A stretch of 51,827 nucleotides of DNA from Coleofasciculaceae cyanobacterium (GCA_036703275.1 DATNPK010000062.1:1-51827), one strand, 5' to 3'. Shown: positions 25,690 to 35,700, numbered from the stretch's first letter. Notes: generated from the letters alone by a model not told the origin. Numbers and translations are program-made.

Positions 25690-27291
25690 TCAAAAATCAA
25701 AGTTAGGCATTAGCTGCAAGACTCCCATACCCAAATCTGTGCCATTGATTGATTTGACTTCAAATAAAGCTAACATATCTTTCGCTTTAGGATTTCCACG
25801 GTTTACTCCTGTTGCTCCCATAGCAATAACCAACCCACAGTATCCTTGAGTCTTTTGGCAACGTTGATGCCATTTTTCTAATGCTTTGGCTTGTTGTATC
25901 ACATCCTGAGAATATTCGGCAAATATATACAGTTCATCATCTTCTGTTTGTAGCAGCCCCAACTCATAAACCTCGCCACTAAAAGGATCGTGCCCAGGAT
26001 TAAAGCAAACGGCTTTTAAACCCCCAGCATTTTTGATTCTAGTGATTAAATGATTAGCTTTGGGCCGAGTAGTTTGAATAAAGATAGTCGGCAGTTCACT
26101 AGCTTTAGAGGAAACCTTGGCAGATTGACAGTAGGTTTTGGGCTGGTGTTTTAATTGTTTGACTAGTTCTCTAGGTATACTGGCTAGACTAACTAAAGAA
26201 CCGTCAGGAATTAAATCTTCTTGAATAGGAAGATCGACTTCTTGAGTAATTGTATCGAGGCGATCGCTTTGCCGCATGCTTAATAACTCCGTTGCCAGCT
26301 GTGGCAAAGTGGAGATTTTGGTAGAGATAATTTTTTTATCTTTTTTGGGACTAGGAAGAGTAATTCGATAAGACTTAGATATTGCCTCAATTGGATCTTG
26401 GGTTAAGGCTGAATGATTGCGACTACAAAAACGAAATAAAGATTCCAAGGTTGCATAAACGATTTTAGTCTCCGCTTCGTCTAAAAAATGTCGCATTCCT
26501 TCAAAAGGGTGCAGACTGCCAAAGAAAGGTTCAATCGATACTTCATCTAATAGCTCTTCTGGTGCTTCTTCATAATTAAGAAACCAACAATCCTGTGCCA
26601 AAAAGGCTTTTTCTAACTCTGCTGCTGATTTATTTTCGCCTAATGCTGCTGCCCTAAACTGCTGAAGAGAATCCAATGAGCGATATAGCAACACGCCGTA
26701 TTCAGCGGACATCATGCCCATAATGCAGATGTATACTCGATCTATCTCGCAGTCTTTTAATTCAACTTCCAGGATGTCGCTATCTGCCAAAAGCTCCCAA
26801 GGTGCGCTGTCCCAAATTTTACCAGCAACATCTTTAATTGCCTTTTCGTAGAGATCGGGAAGAGGATCAGGCTGATCCTCATCAATAGCTGCAAAACCTT
26901 CAAAAAGACGATCGATTAAAGGAAGTTGAGGAGAATATTCAATAGATATCTCCAAATTTTGTAATACTCCCCGCAGAAAAAACTGAATTTCGCGATCGCG
27001 CACCACAATTTTTTGCGGGCGGTTAGGCTGACCTGGGTGATGGGGAGATTCAATAGCGCGTAATAAAGTCCGCACCACGGCTTCAATACCCATATCTTCA
27101 GCTACTACATCCATTGCTCTGACTGCGCCTTCTGAGCCGTCAACCCAAATAATACATTCTTCATCGGCATTGTTAACACTATCTAAATGTGATGCCATAC
27201 TGCCCAATGGACGACGATCGCCTTCCCAAACAACGTTCGCCAAGGGAATTTTTTGCAGTCTGCTTCTGGTGGTGGGCGGGAGAGTCGTCAT
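25690..27291 (-). CDS. Conserved cyanobacterial protein of unknown function (DUF6930-like)
   Basis: The product is 533 residues, soluble, acidic and Leu-rich, with no signal peptide or membrane segment. The N-terminal third has a mixed alpha/beta pattern including WVDGSEGAVRAMDVVAEDMG and QKIVVRDREIQFFLRGVL, which resembles DUF6930-type domains. The C-terminal 130 residues form a compact second region with CFNPGHDPFSGEVYELGLL and GLVIAMGATGVNRGNPKAKD. No catalytic motif is evident. The gene ends 21 bases upstream of nothing coding but starts 21 bases after cimA ends, on the same strand, so the two may be co-transcribed. I do not assign a function. Confidence 0.6.
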   Translation of the reverse strand: MTTLPPTTRSRLQKIPLANVVWEGDRRPLGSMASHLDSVNNADEECIIWVDGSEGAVRAMDVVAEDMGIEAVVRTLLRAIESPHHPGQPNRPQKIVVRDREIQFFLRGVLQNLEISIEYSPQLPLIDRLFEGFAAIDEDQPDPLPDLYEKAIKDVAGKIWDSAPWELLADSDILEVELKDCEIDRVYICIMGMMSAEYGVLLYRSLDSLQQFRAAALGENKSAAELEKAFLAQDCWFLNYEEAPEELLDEVSIEPFFGSLHPFEGMRHFLDEAETKIVYATLESLFRFCSRNHSALTQDPIEAISKSYRITLPSPKKDKKIISTKISTLPQLATELLSMRQSDRLDTITQEVDLPIQEDLIPDGSLVSLASIPRELVKQLKHQPKTYCQSAKVSSKASELPTIFIQTTRPKANHLITRIKNAGGLKAVCFNPGHDPFSGEVYELGLLQTEDDELYIFAEYSQDVIQQAKALEKWHQRCQKTQGYCGLVIAMGATGVNRGNPKAKDMLALFEVKSINGTDLGMGVLQLMPNFDF

Positions 27292-27312
27292 AAATATTTG
27301 TAACTATGTCCT

Positions 27313-28932
27313 TTAATTAACAATACCTGCTTTGTTTCGCTGGGGTGCCTGCAATAATAAACCATATTCCATACCTTCAACTACTGCTTGGTAAGAAGCA
27401 TCCAAGATATTGGCAGATACTCCAATCGTCGTCCAGCGGTTAACCCCATTACTTGATTCTACTAAGACACGAGTTTTTGCAGCTGTTCCTGAACTACCAT
27501 CGAGAATACGAACTTTATAGTCTGCCAGATAAAAATCGGCAATTTGAGGATAAAATTTCACCAATGCTTTGCGTAAAGCCCGATCCAAAGCTGCTACTGG
27601 GCCATTTCCTTCTGCTACCTCCAGCAGATTTTCACCATCAACTTCTACTTTAATTGTAGCTAAAGCTTTGCTAGCCAAATTATCTATCTCCTGATGAATA
27701 TTGCAGTGAACCTGAAAACCTTTGAGTAGAAATAACTGTTTTCCCGGTTCGAGTATAGAGCGCATTAGTAGTTCAAAACTGGCTTCGGCTGCTTCAAATT
27801 GATACCCCTGGTTTTCTAATGTTTTCAGCTTATCTAAGATTTGGCGACAGGTTACATCTTGTTTACTTAGGTTAATGCCAAACTTAGCTGCATAGTGTAA
27901 AACATTGCTCAAGCCTGACTGATCTGAAATGACGATTCTTCTTTGATTGCCGATTAATTCAGGTTGAATGTGTTCGTAGGTTAAAGGATTTTTCTCAACT
28001 GCGGCAACATGAACTCCCGCTTTATGGGCAAATGCCGAACGCCCGACAAAAGGGGCATGGTCATCGGGAGCTAAGTTAACTATTTCGCTGATTAGACGGC
28101 TAGTTGGACTTAGTTTAGCTAGCTGTTGCTGTCGTAAACACGGATAGCCCAGCTTTAGCTGTAAATTGGGAATCAGAGTACAAAGATTAGCATTACCGCA
28201 CCTTTCTCCATAGCCATTAATTGTTCCCTGAATCATCGTCGCTCCTGACATCACCGCTGCGATCGCATTAGCTACTGCCGTTCCGCCGTCATTGTGAGTA
28301 TGTATCCCTAACTTGCCGTGCAATTCTGGTATGGCGTCAATTATTTCTGTGACTATCTGAGCTATTTCGTGGGGTAATGTACCGCCGTTTGTGTCGCACA
28401 AAGCTAACCATTCGGCCCCTGCCGCCCAAGCTGTTCTCAGCGTTAAGAGGGCGTATTCTGGATTATATTTATAGCCATCAAACCAATGTTCGGCATCATA
28501 AATTACTTTTCTACCTTCCTGGCGTAAATATTCAATTGTGTCGCGAATCATTGCCAGGTTTTCTTCTAGACTAGTCTTTAAGGTTTCCGTAACGTGGAGA
28601 TCCCAAGACTTACCAAAAATTGTTACCCAATGAGTGCCTGCTGCCAAAATCGCCTGAAGCATTTTATCTTCGACAACGGATACGTTAGGACGGCGAGTGG
28701 AGCAAAAAGCAACTATTTTGGCATTTTGTAGCGGTTCTTCTTTTAATTTCCAAAAAAACTGGACATCCTTCGGATTTGCTCCTGGCCATCCCCCTTCAAT
28801 AAAATGCACTCCTAGTCGATCCAGTTGTCGCGCTATTTTGAGCTTGTCACCTAATGATAAAGAAATTCCTTCTCTTTGAGAACCGTCTCTTAGAGTAGTA
28901 TCGTAAACCTGAATTACTGGTTTTTGATTCAT
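27313..28932 (-). CDS. cimA: (R)-citramalate synthase (or LeuA-like paralogue)
   Basis: The product is 539 residues. It condenses acetyl-CoA with pyruvate to citramalate, the first step of the threonine-independent isoleucine route. It belongs to the HMGL/DRE-TIM family: VYDTTLRDGSQREGISL near the N-terminus, metal ligands in HTHNDGGTAVANA, and GTINGYGERCGNANLCTL. The C-terminal ~130 residues are the LeuA-type allosteric domain (DGSSGTAAKTRVLVESSNG). FIEGGWPGANPKD is typical of the CimA type rather than true LeuA. I chose ATG 28932 (MNQKPVIQVYD) over the ATG 11 codons upstream because homologs begin just before the VYDTTLRDG strand. It is divergent from the ferredoxin remnant. Confidence 0.9.
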   Translation of the reverse strand: MNQKPVIQVYDTTLRDGSQREGISLSLGDKLKIARQLDRLGVHFIEGGWPGANPKDVQFFWKLKEEPLQNAKIVAFCSTRRPNVSVVEDKMLQAILAAGTHWVTIFGKSWDLHVTETLKTSLEENLAMIRDTIEYLRQEGRKVIYDAEHWFDGYKYNPEYALLTLRTAWAAGAEWLALCDTNGGTLPHEIAQIVTEIIDAIPELHGKLGIHTHNDGGTAVANAIAAVMSGATMIQGTINGYGERCGNANLCTLIPNLQLKLGYPCLRQQQLAKLSPTSRLISEIVNLAPDDHAPFVGRSAFAHKAGVHVAAVEKNPLTYEHIQPELIGNQRRIVISDQSGLSNVLHYAAKFGINLSKQDVTCRQILDKLKTLENQGYQFEAAEASFELLMRSILEPGKQLFLLKGFQVHCNIHQEIDNLASKALATIKVEVDGENLLEVAEGNGPVAALDRALRKALVKFYPQIADFYLADYKVRILDGSSGTAAKTRVLVESSNGVNRWTTIGVSANILDASYQAVVEGMEYGLLLQAPQRNKAGIVN

Positions 28933-29016
28933 GGAGTCAAATTTTGCTTCAATTAAAGTTAACAAATGCTAAGTTACTTAAGATAAATATTATTTTGCCG
29001 AGACTAGTAATTGATT

Positions 29017-29345
29017 ATGCCTACCGTAACTGTACGAGGAAACACTTTTACCTGTGAGTTTGGCGCAAATTTACGCAGAGTTTTATTGAAACACAAAATC
29101 AAGCTCTATAACGGTAAATCAACAATTATCAACTGTACAGGGCTCGGTAGTTGCGGAACATATGCCGTAGAAATAATTGGTCAGGTTTCTCCTGCCAACT
29201 GGAAAGACAAGGCGGTAGCGATCGCGCCTTGCCTCATTCCTCAGAACAAAATCGCCGTCTGGCTTGCCAAACTGAAGTTTTAGGCGATATCGAAGTGATT
29301 AAATATGATGGCTTCTGGGGACAAGGAAATTCAGTTATCAGCTAA
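29017..29345 (+). pseudogene. 2Fe-2S ferredoxin-like protein, frameshifted and missing a cluster Cys
   Basis: ATG 29017 opens a plant-type ferredoxin-like frame (TVTVRGNTFTCEFGANLRRV, then INCTGLGSCGTYAVEI, VSPANWKDKA). After about 29214 this frame degenerates, while the next frame carries the expected end: LPHSSEQNRRLACQTEVLGD and VIKYDGFWGQGN. The shift falls at a HIP1 octamer (29218-29225). The third cluster-binding Cys (usual GSCGTCAVE) is Tyr (codon TAT, residue 49). Two independent defects argue for a dead gene rather than a sequencing error. Intact relatives are small cyanobacterial electron carriers. Confidence 0.8.
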
Positions 29346-29378
29346 CCGTTATCAGTAATTAGTAATTAAAGAATTAAA

Positions 29379-29915
29379 GTGAATATTTTCAAAATTTCTC
29401 CTCTTATCCGCATTACTCTTTTATGTCTTTATATTGCTTTGACAGTTCCCTTACCTTTTTTAGCTGACTTTACTGATGCACCAGTACCTTCTTGGCTATT
29501 GTGGATGGGAATTGCTTTAGGTGCGATCGCCTTATATGCTGCTCTTAGTGAAAGAGTCATTCTAGACGAGGATAAAATACAGGTTGCTTATCCTAATTGG
29601 GTTCCCTCATTTTTTCGCCAGGGTTGGTCTTTGTCTTGGCAGGAAATTAATAACCTGAAAATGCGTACCACAGGACAAGGTGGAATGGTCTACTACTTGA
29701 CTTCTCCTACCGCCGAAAAAGCCTATTTGCTGCCGATGCGCGTTGCTGGCTTTAATCGCATGGTCAACCTAGTTAGCGAGAAAACAGGCATTGATACTTT
29801 TGATATTCGTCCCCTAGCGCAACCCTGGATGTATCTAATTCTATTTATTTTTACGATGTTCTTATGGCTCATTGACGGTTGGACAATTTGGACAGCAACT
29901 CATCTTTCTATTTGA
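29379..29915 (+). CDS. Small membrane protein of unknown function
   Basis: The product is 178 residues from GTG 29379. Three hydrophobic segments (~12-30, ~38-55, ~150-172) flank a soluble middle (~60-145) with ILDEDKIQVAYPNWVPSFF and LSWQEINNLKMRTTGQGGMV. The middle looks like a PH-like (YdbS/bPH2-type) beta domain sitting at the membrane face; that is my inference from the W-x-E-I pattern. It begins 33 bases after the ferredoxin remnant on the same strand. No function is known. Confidence 0.65.
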   Translation: MNIFKISPLIRITLLCLYIALTVPLPFLADFTDAPVPSWLLWMGIALGAIALYAALSERVILDEDKIQVAYPNWVPSFFRQGWSLSWQEINNLKMRTTGQGGMVYYLTSPTAEKAYLLPMRVAGFNRMVNLVSEKTGIDTFDIRPLAQPWMYLILFIFTMFLWLIDGWTIWTATHLSI

Positions 29916-30069
29916 CTAGATTAATTGTTTTCAACAACACTATTCGGGTAAGCGGTAACTACTCGGATTGTTTTCCTGAGTTTTTTAATCCCAAATATAT
30001 ATATAATTGTTAAGAAAGATAAATACAACTAAAGTTATACAACTAATTTCGCTACAGCTATATAATTAA

Positions 30070-30768
30070 ATGCTTTTGTTCAACTCTGTCGAGCCAATCA
30101 TCCGTCGCAAGCAACACGCATTAGATTTTCAAGATCGTCAAGGACTAGTAACACTTAAACTGCAAATTAGCAACAAAATTTTATTTAATAGCATTTATAC
30201 CAGAATCGATCAGGTTTTTGGATTCTGGGGGTTAATTACGGCAATTATCTTTTTTACGGCCCAGTTTGCACCGATTAACTGGACTACTCAGGCTGCTTTT
30301 TGGTCCGTATTAACTGTTTTTGGTACAGTGGTAATGAGCGTCTTGACTAATTTTTGGGTAAAGGTAGAACGATTGCGTTGGGTATTGTATGCCTGGATAG
30401 TTCTGATGTTGGGTGGTGTAGCTATCACCGACTTAGGTATTCTCTGGGGATGGGGAACGGTTTTGATGCACCTATGTCATTTGTGGCTAGGGTTAAGCGC
30501 AATGGGCTATTTCTGTACGTGGTTGGGATTGCGATCGCGTGCTTTTGCGATCGCTGGACTATTTCATCTTTTAGGAATATTAATTCTACCCCTATGCACT
30601 GGCTGGCAATTTTTAGCCACAGGTTTAATCATGACAGCGAATTTGCTAATATTTGCGGAAACTCAATGGGATATGCGTCCTCCCATTGATAATTACAGCC
30701 TATTGACTGAAAAACAAAAAGAATTTAACCGCGAACAATATTTAATTCGCCAGACCGAATCAGTGTAA
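30070..30768 (+). CDS. Polytopic membrane protein of unknown function
   Basis: The product is 232 residues. About six hydrophobic helices lie between residues ~45 and ~200 (for example GLITAIIFFTAQFAP, WVLYAWIVLMLGGVAITDLG, LGILILPLCTGWQFLATGL). The N-terminal 40 residues and last 30 are polar. Trp-rich, no catalytic or transporter motif recognised. It starts 154 bases after the previous membrane gene and ends before a strong hairpin. Confidence 0.65.
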   Translation: MLLFNSVEPIIRRKQHALDFQDRQGLVTLKLQISNKILFNSIYTRIDQVFGFWGLITAIIFFTAQFAPINWTTQAAFWSVLTVFGTVVMSVLTNFWVKVERLRWVLYAWIVLMLGGVAITDLGILWGWGTVLMHLCHLWLGLSAMGYFCTWLGLRSRAFAIAGLFHLLGILILPLCTGWQFLATGLIMTANLLIFAETQWDMRPPIDNYSLLTEKQKEFNREQYLIRQTESV

Positions 30769-30782
30769 AGATGTCTAGGGTA

Positions 30783-30837
30783 GGGGCGTTTCTCCTTCCC
30801 AGATGCTACGCAAACGCGAAACGCCCCCATAAGGTTT
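30783..30837. repeat. GC-rich hairpin repeat between convergent genes
   Basis: GGGGCGTTTC (30783-30792) and GAAACGCCCC (30828-30837) form a perfect 10-bp stem; inner bases (GATGCTACGCAAACGC) can add to it. It lies between a plus-strand membrane gene and the minus-strand M48 protease and may serve as a terminator for both. It resembles the interspersed GGGGCGTTTC repeats common in cyanobacteria. Confidence 0.55.
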
Positions 30838-30860
30838 ATGTCTGTTTGGTAAAAAGAACT

Positions 30861-32366
30861 CTAGCGAGGAAAGACTGAGCGATAGGCTTCTACTCCCTCA
30901 TATCCATAGCGGTTGTAACCCTTAGTTTGAATCAATTCTTCTAAATAACGCATTCTCTCTTCCGAAGCAGGGTGACTGGACAACAAAGAAGCACCTGTAC
31001 CAGATTCTCCCTGAAGTTTTTTCAGCTTTGCCATCACGTTATATAAACCATCCGCCGAGTATCCAGCAGCATCTAGTACCCTCAAGCCCAAGATATCCGA
31101 TTGTTTTTCTTTATCACGGCTAAATTTTTGGTTGAGCAATAATCCACCTACTTGAGAAGCAGCTCCTGCTCCTCGTCCAATCATACTAGTTATTAAATTT
31201 GAAGCTGTGCCAGTCAATGCAGACTCACCAATTTGTTTATAGCTGTGAGATAAAACAGAGTGGGCTATTTCGTGCGCTAACACCCCAGCTAATTCTGCTT
31301 CAGAATCCATCAATTCCAACATTCCTGTATGAAAAAATATTTTACCTCCAGGCAAGGCAAAAGCATTCGGGGTAGGATCGTCAACGATATTAAATTCGTA
31401 TTCAAATTCATTCCTTCCCATCAATTTAGCCAATTTCTGACCGATATCGTTGAGGTATTTTAGTTGTTTTTGATCGGAGACCATTTTTGATTGAGCCTTA
31501 ATGCTTTGAGCAAAAGATTGTCCCGCACTTTTCTCTCCCGCTAATAACATTTGACCAATTTCCAAAGCACCAAGTTCATTTCCCGTAGCAACCTGACCAA
31601 TACTGCCGAGGATTCCTGAAGTGGTAATTTTAGAGTTGAGCTTTTTCTTGTATTGTTCAAAGTATTGGTTAGCTGCCTGTTCGTAAGCTTTGCTTTTTTG
31701 ATTGTTGGGATAGCTGTAGGCAAATTCCCGCGCTGCAATTGAGGCTTCTAAAGGTTGACCGTAGAGCAATAACAGGTCAATCTTAGTATCTAAGATATCT
31801 TCTCTGGCTGGATACATTTCCGCAGCTTTTTCAATAGTCGCTAAAGCTGGTTTTTCTTCACCATAAAGATCGTAAGTATCAGCTAGCAAAATATGACCAG
31901 GAATAAATCCAGGATACTCTTTGACTAAGCTTTGTAATGGCTCAAAAATTTTGCCAGTAATTTCTAATTCGGTTTCAGGATTGGCTTCAATTGCTTTATT
32001 AGCCGTGTTCCAATATTGCTGACCTTTAGCGTCCAGTTTTGCTAAGTCATCTATTGCGGGAGGAACAGTTGCTGTAGCAGCAAATGCTGGTTTTACCTGC
32101 TGTTGAATTTCCTTTGCTTGACTTAAATTACCTTGACGATAATAGTAATCTGCCTCTGACAATTTTTGATAATAAGTGTTACTAAAATCAAGCTGTTTAA
32201 ATGTCTGAGCAATAGTAAAGCTAGAAGTTTTATCTAGTTCTTGAATAGTAAATTTTGCTGAATCTAAGTTTTCAGCGTGAACTAAATTATTAGTAATAAT
32301 AGCTAATGTAAATCCAAAAATTATAGCTACTAGTTTATAGACGTTTGACTTTTTTGCAAAAAGCAT
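30861..32366 (-). CDS. M48-family zinc metalloprotease with TPR-like N-terminus
   Basis: The product is 501 residues. Residues 1-31 are a signal peptide (hydrophobic core ~11-27, AxA-like end at VHAEN). Residues ~60-245 are helical repeat-like (TPR). The peptidase domain has HEIAHSVLSH with zinc ligands H365 and H369 and catalytic E366, and the distal ligand region EKQSDILGLRVLDAAGY. The end holds SSHPASEERMRYLEEL, as in BepA/YfgC-like proteins. Such enzymes act in the periplasm on misfolded outer-membrane or envelope proteins. It is a single gene. Confidence 0.9.
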   Translation of the reverse strand: MLFAKKSNVYKLVAIIFGFTLAIITNNLVHAENLDSAKFTIQELDKTSSFTIAQTFKQLDFSNTYYQKLSEADYYYRQGNLSQAKEIQQQVKPAFAATATVPPAIDDLAKLDAKGQQYWNTANKAIEANPETELEITGKIFEPLQSLVKEYPGFIPGHILLADTYDLYGEEKPALATIEKAAEMYPAREDILDTKIDLLLLYGQPLEASIAAREFAYSYPNNQKSKAYEQAANQYFEQYKKKLNSKITTSGILGSIGQVATGNELGALEIGQMLLAGEKSAGQSFAQSIKAQSKMVSDQKQLKYLNDIGQKLAKLMGRNEFEYEFNIVDDPTPNAFALPGGKIFFHTGMLELMDSEAELAGVLAHEIAHSVLSHSYKQIGESALTGTASNLITSMIGRGAGAASQVGGLLLNQKFSRDKEKQSDILGLRVLDAAGYSADGLYNVMAKLKKLQGESGTGASLLSSHPASEERMRYLEELIQTKGYNRYGYEGVEAYRSVFPR

Positions 32367-32996
32367 TGTTGTATTCCAGATAAATATTTAAAGCCGATAA
32401 ATATTAACTTTTCGCCTAAGTATATATACAAAGACTTGTTTTAATTTTATTTTTTCTCTGAATTATCTTGCTGATTTATTTTAGCTTTTGCTTCAAAATT
32501 TACCAGAGCAAATTGAGAGTGCCGTTAGCTAAATAATTTTTAATTTAGACTTGATAAAGTTTTGTTAGCTTGATATATCGCCAAGCAATAATGTAGTTTT
32601 ATCAAGCCAAATATTTTTGTTTTTTGCATGAGGAAATTAACAATTCATCTATATGCTTACTTAAATCAAATGACGTTAAAATCTAGCCGAAAGTGCCGAA
32701 ATAAGAAAATTTAATTTATTTGATACGATTGAGAAAAAGTGAACCGATCCGTCTGAGATCTGACTGTAAAAGTGTCCCCGTGCATGATTCACTAAAGTAC
32801 TAGCTTCGCGTCCTAAAGTATACCGCTTCGCGACACGTAGTTAGTCATGCACGGGCATATCGCACAGATAAACGCAGATGAACACGGATGATTGATTTGC
32901 TTACCAACCATGTTTGAGTTTTTAGTAAGTTATCGATATCGCCAGCTATTGCGCGAGAATTGATATTATTACTTCGATCGGCGAGAAACCGCGAGA
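32367..32996. other. Non-coding gap carrying an interspersed repeat
   Basis: 630 bases between the M48 protease start and the mutS2 end. The first ~380 bases are AT-rich with no gene. The rest is the palindromic repeat copy at 32751-32909 plus ~85 bases that also resemble the flank of the second copy. Confidence 0.6.
32751..32909. repeat. Interspersed palindromic repeat, copy A
   Basis: Starts GTCTGAGATCTGACTGTAAA and ends GATTTGCTTACCAACC, both shared with copy B at 35794-35965 in the same orientation. It contains an inverted pair CCCGTGCATGA/TCATGCACGGG and the ACCGCTTCGCGACACG module. It is non-coding. Copies A and B bracket mutS2 and the HLIP gene as direct repeats. Confidence 0.8.
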
Positions 32997-35402
32997 TTAT
33001 TGAAGATGCACGACGGTAACTCCAGCACCACCTTCGTTTTGGGGAGCAAGTTCAAATTTGTCTACCTGGGAATGACGCTTGAGGAATTCATGAACTCCTT
33101 GGCGTAAACGTCCTGTTCCTTTGCCATGAATAATCCACAATACTCCTGATTCTAGGGCGAGAGCGATCGCATTATCGATTTCTCTTTCTGCATTGTCTAC
33201 CCGTTGACCACGAATATCCAAGGTGTTTTTAGAAGTCCGCACCATTACCGCTGGCTTTTTGGGCTGAGTTTGTGCCACAGCTTTCTTGGTATTCTTGGCT
33301 TTGGGCTTAACTTCGGCTTTCTGTCCATCTAAAGATTCAATTTCTGCTAAACTAATACTCATTTTCATGATGCCAAAGCGCACTGTTAGCTGTTCTTCTG
33401 CCTCATCAATACTCAGTACCTCTCCTGTTTGATTAAGACGAGGAATCCTAATTTTTTCTCCTACCTGGGGTTTATAGCTGGGTTTGGGTGGCTTTGGTGT
33501 CTGAGTTTTGGCTAATTCCTTGGTGGTAAGATCATTTAAAGCTTCTGTTGCCTGTTGGGTTTTCTGCATAGTTTGCTCGCCCTGCTGTAAGCGACGAATA
33601 ACTTTTGCCACTTCTTTTTTGGCTTCGGCGATCGCTTGTTGCACCGCTTGTTCTTGATAGACTTTTAATGACTGTTCTCTTTCCTGCAAAGCAGAAGCTT
33701 TCTCTGATACTTCTGAATAAAAACGCTCTGTTTGTTCTAGTAGCTTACCCGCTTCCTGGGCTTTTTCTTCCTGTTCTCTTCTTTGTGCTTCTAAGGCGGC
33801 AATTACCTGGTTGACATCTTCTGATGAACCCGTACCTACTAAAGACCGAGCCTCCTCAATAATATCTGAATTTAAGCCTAAACGTCGAGCAATAGTTAGG
33901 GCATTGGAACGTCCAGGAATTCCCCACAACAATCTATAGGTAGGCTGGAGAGTACTATCGTCAAACTCCACCGAAGCATTTTCAAACCTGGCATCTTGAT
34001 ATTTTAGGGCTTTTAATTCTCCATAGTGAGTAGTGGCAATAGTTAACAAACCATGTTCTGCTAAGTGTTTGAGCAGAGCGATCGCTAAAGCACTCCCTTC
34101 AGCGGGATCTGTACCTGCGCCAACTTCATCTAGCAAAATTAGAGAATTGCCATTATTCTCGTTTAAAGCGGCCATAATACGACTAATACGGCGAATATGG
34201 CCTGAAAAAGTTGATAAGCTCTGTTGTAAAGACTGCTCATCTCCAATATCAGCCAAAACCACATCAAACCAAGGTAATTCTACAGGCTCTTTGGCAGGAA
34301 CAAACATTCCTGCTTTGGCCATCAGCGCAGCTAAGGCGATCGTTTTGAGGGTAACGGTTTTACCGCCCGTGTTTGGCCCCGTAATCGCTACTACTCTTGT
34401 TTCGGGTTTAACTAAGACATTAATCGGAACTACTTGCGATCCCTCTTCGTGGCGTTGTTGCCAAACTAACAATGGATGACGCAAACGACGCAGGGTAGTA
34501 GTTTCACCTTTGGTAGTGTCAATAAACTGAGGCGGATTAGCTTCTAACCATAAGCCATAACGCGCTCTCGCCGTAGCCAAATCGAGCATTGTTGCGACAG
34601 CTAAAACTTTCTCTAAATCTTCTTGTACCTCTGCCACTTTTTCCGACAGCCCTTGTAAAATAATTTCTTCTTCTCGTTTTTCCTGACGCTCTTTTTGCCG
34701 AAGCTGATTACCCAACGGCACCACCGCATTGGGTTCAATGTAGTAAGTAGAACCTGTACTAGAAACATCATGGACTATTCCTTTGATTGTTTCTTTCTGG
34801 GCTGGTTTAACGGGCAAGACAAAGCGATCGCTCCTTTGAGTAATTACCGCTTCTTGAATTGCCGTGGAGTTGCGCTGCATAATTCCCTGTAGCGTTTTAT
34901 AAATTCGCTCACGTAGGTTTTTAATTTCACTACGGATATCCGCTAGCTTGGGATTAGCGCGATCGGTTATTTCAGCGCGATCGTCAATACAGTGATGTAT
35001 TTCTTGCTCAATTTCAGGATAGGTGCGAACATCAGTAACTAACTCGGTCAAAGTTACTAATTCTTCGCTGCGATCGTCAATTAAGCGACGCAGATAACGC
35101 ATTCCTGCCAAGGTTGTAGCCAAATCTAATAATTCTTGCGCTGATAATATTCCACCAATACCAGATCGTTCTAAAGACGCACCGACATCTTTTATGCCTT
35201 TAAAAGTCCATCCCGAATTTAATCCTTGTTCTAGATTATATATTTCTTTAGTTTGAGCAAGTAGCCTTTCGCTCTCTGCTTGGCTAGTAGGTAGTCTCAA
35301 TTGACGCGCTGCTACCACGCCTAACTTAGTTGCTGCGAAGGTGGACAAATTTTGGCATAAACGTTGCCATTCCAATAAGTCGAGAGTTTCAGTGGTAATC
35401 AA
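32997..35402 (-). CDS. mutS2: Endonuclease MutS2
   Basis: The product is 801 residues. The MutS core ATPase has Walker A GPNTGGKTVTLKT, Walker B LILLDEVGAGTDP, and the ABC-like STFSGHIRRI. A long charged coiled coil (~500-620) follows. The C-terminal Smr nuclease domain has LDIRGQRVDNAE and the signature WIIHGKGTGRLRQGVHEFL. MutS2 lacks the mismatch-recognition domain; family members bind branched DNA or collided ribosomes. The length is usual for the family. The start ATG 35402 is followed by the family-typical ETLDLLEW. Confidence 0.95.
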   Translation of the reverse strand: MITTETLDLLEWQRLCQNLSTFAATKLGVVAARQLRLPTSQAESERLLAQTKEIYNLEQGLNSGWTFKGIKDVGASLERSGIGGILSAQELLDLATTLAGMRYLRRLIDDRSEELVTLTELVTDVRTYPEIEQEIHHCIDDRAEITDRANPKLADIRSEIKNLRERIYKTLQGIMQRNSTAIQEAVITQRSDRFVLPVKPAQKETIKGIVHDVSSTGSTYYIEPNAVVPLGNQLRQKERQEKREEEIILQGLSEKVAEVQEDLEKVLAVATMLDLATARARYGLWLEANPPQFIDTTKGETTTLRRLRHPLLVWQQRHEEGSQVVPINVLVKPETRVVAITGPNTGGKTVTLKTIALAALMAKAGMFVPAKEPVELPWFDVVLADIGDEQSLQQSLSTFSGHIRRISRIMAALNENNGNSLILLDEVGAGTDPAEGSALAIALLKHLAEHGLLTIATTHYGELKALKYQDARFENASVEFDDSTLQPTYRLLWGIPGRSNALTIARRLGLNSDIIEEARSLVGTGSSEDVNQVIAALEAQRREQEEKAQEAGKLLEQTERFYSEVSEKASALQEREQSLKVYQEQAVQQAIAEAKKEVAKVIRRLQQGEQTMQKTQQATEALNDLTTKELAKTQTPKPPKPSYKPQVGEKIRIPRLNQTGEVLSIDEAEEQLTVRFGIMKMSISLAEIESLDGQKAEVKPKAKNTKKAVAQTQPKKPAVMVRTSKNTLDIRGQRVDNAEREIDNAIALALESGVLWIIHGKGTGRLRQGVHEFLKRHSQVDKFELAPQNEGGAGVTVVHLQ

Positions 35403-35527
35403 AGTCAGTTCGGGGTACTTCTACTTAATTATTGACAGATTAAAACAAAAAATATGAGTATGTGAGTTACGCTATATTAACAATACTTGACACAAGTAAA
35501 CCCTGCAATGAAGGGATAGTAATTATT

Positions 35528-35671
35528 ATGAAAAATAAAGAGAGTAAATTTGGCTTCACTAATTTTGCCGAGATTTGGAATGGTCGTTTAGCAATGATCG
35601 GTTTTGTCTCTGCTATTATTTTAGAACTAAATACGGGACATGGGGTTTTAAGACAGCTTGGTTTGATGTAA
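35528..35671 (+). CDS. High-light-inducible protein (HLIP / one-helix LHC-like)
   Basis: The product is 47 residues: a polar N-terminus, then one chlorophyll-binding helix with the signature [20 protein letters not shown] (the ExxNGRxAMIGF motif of the LHC superfamily). HLIPs sit in the thylakoid and protect photosystem assembly intermediates by binding pigment. I chose ATG 35528, preceded by AAGG, rather than the 22-codon upstream extension, because the family starts a few residues before [10 protein letters not shown] strong terminator follows. Induction by high light is inferred from the family. Confidence 0.93.
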   Translation: MKNKESKFGFTNFAEIWNGRLAMIGFVSAIILELNTGHGVLRQLGLM

Positions 35672-35700
35672 ATAACAGCTTTTGATTAAATATTGTTTAA

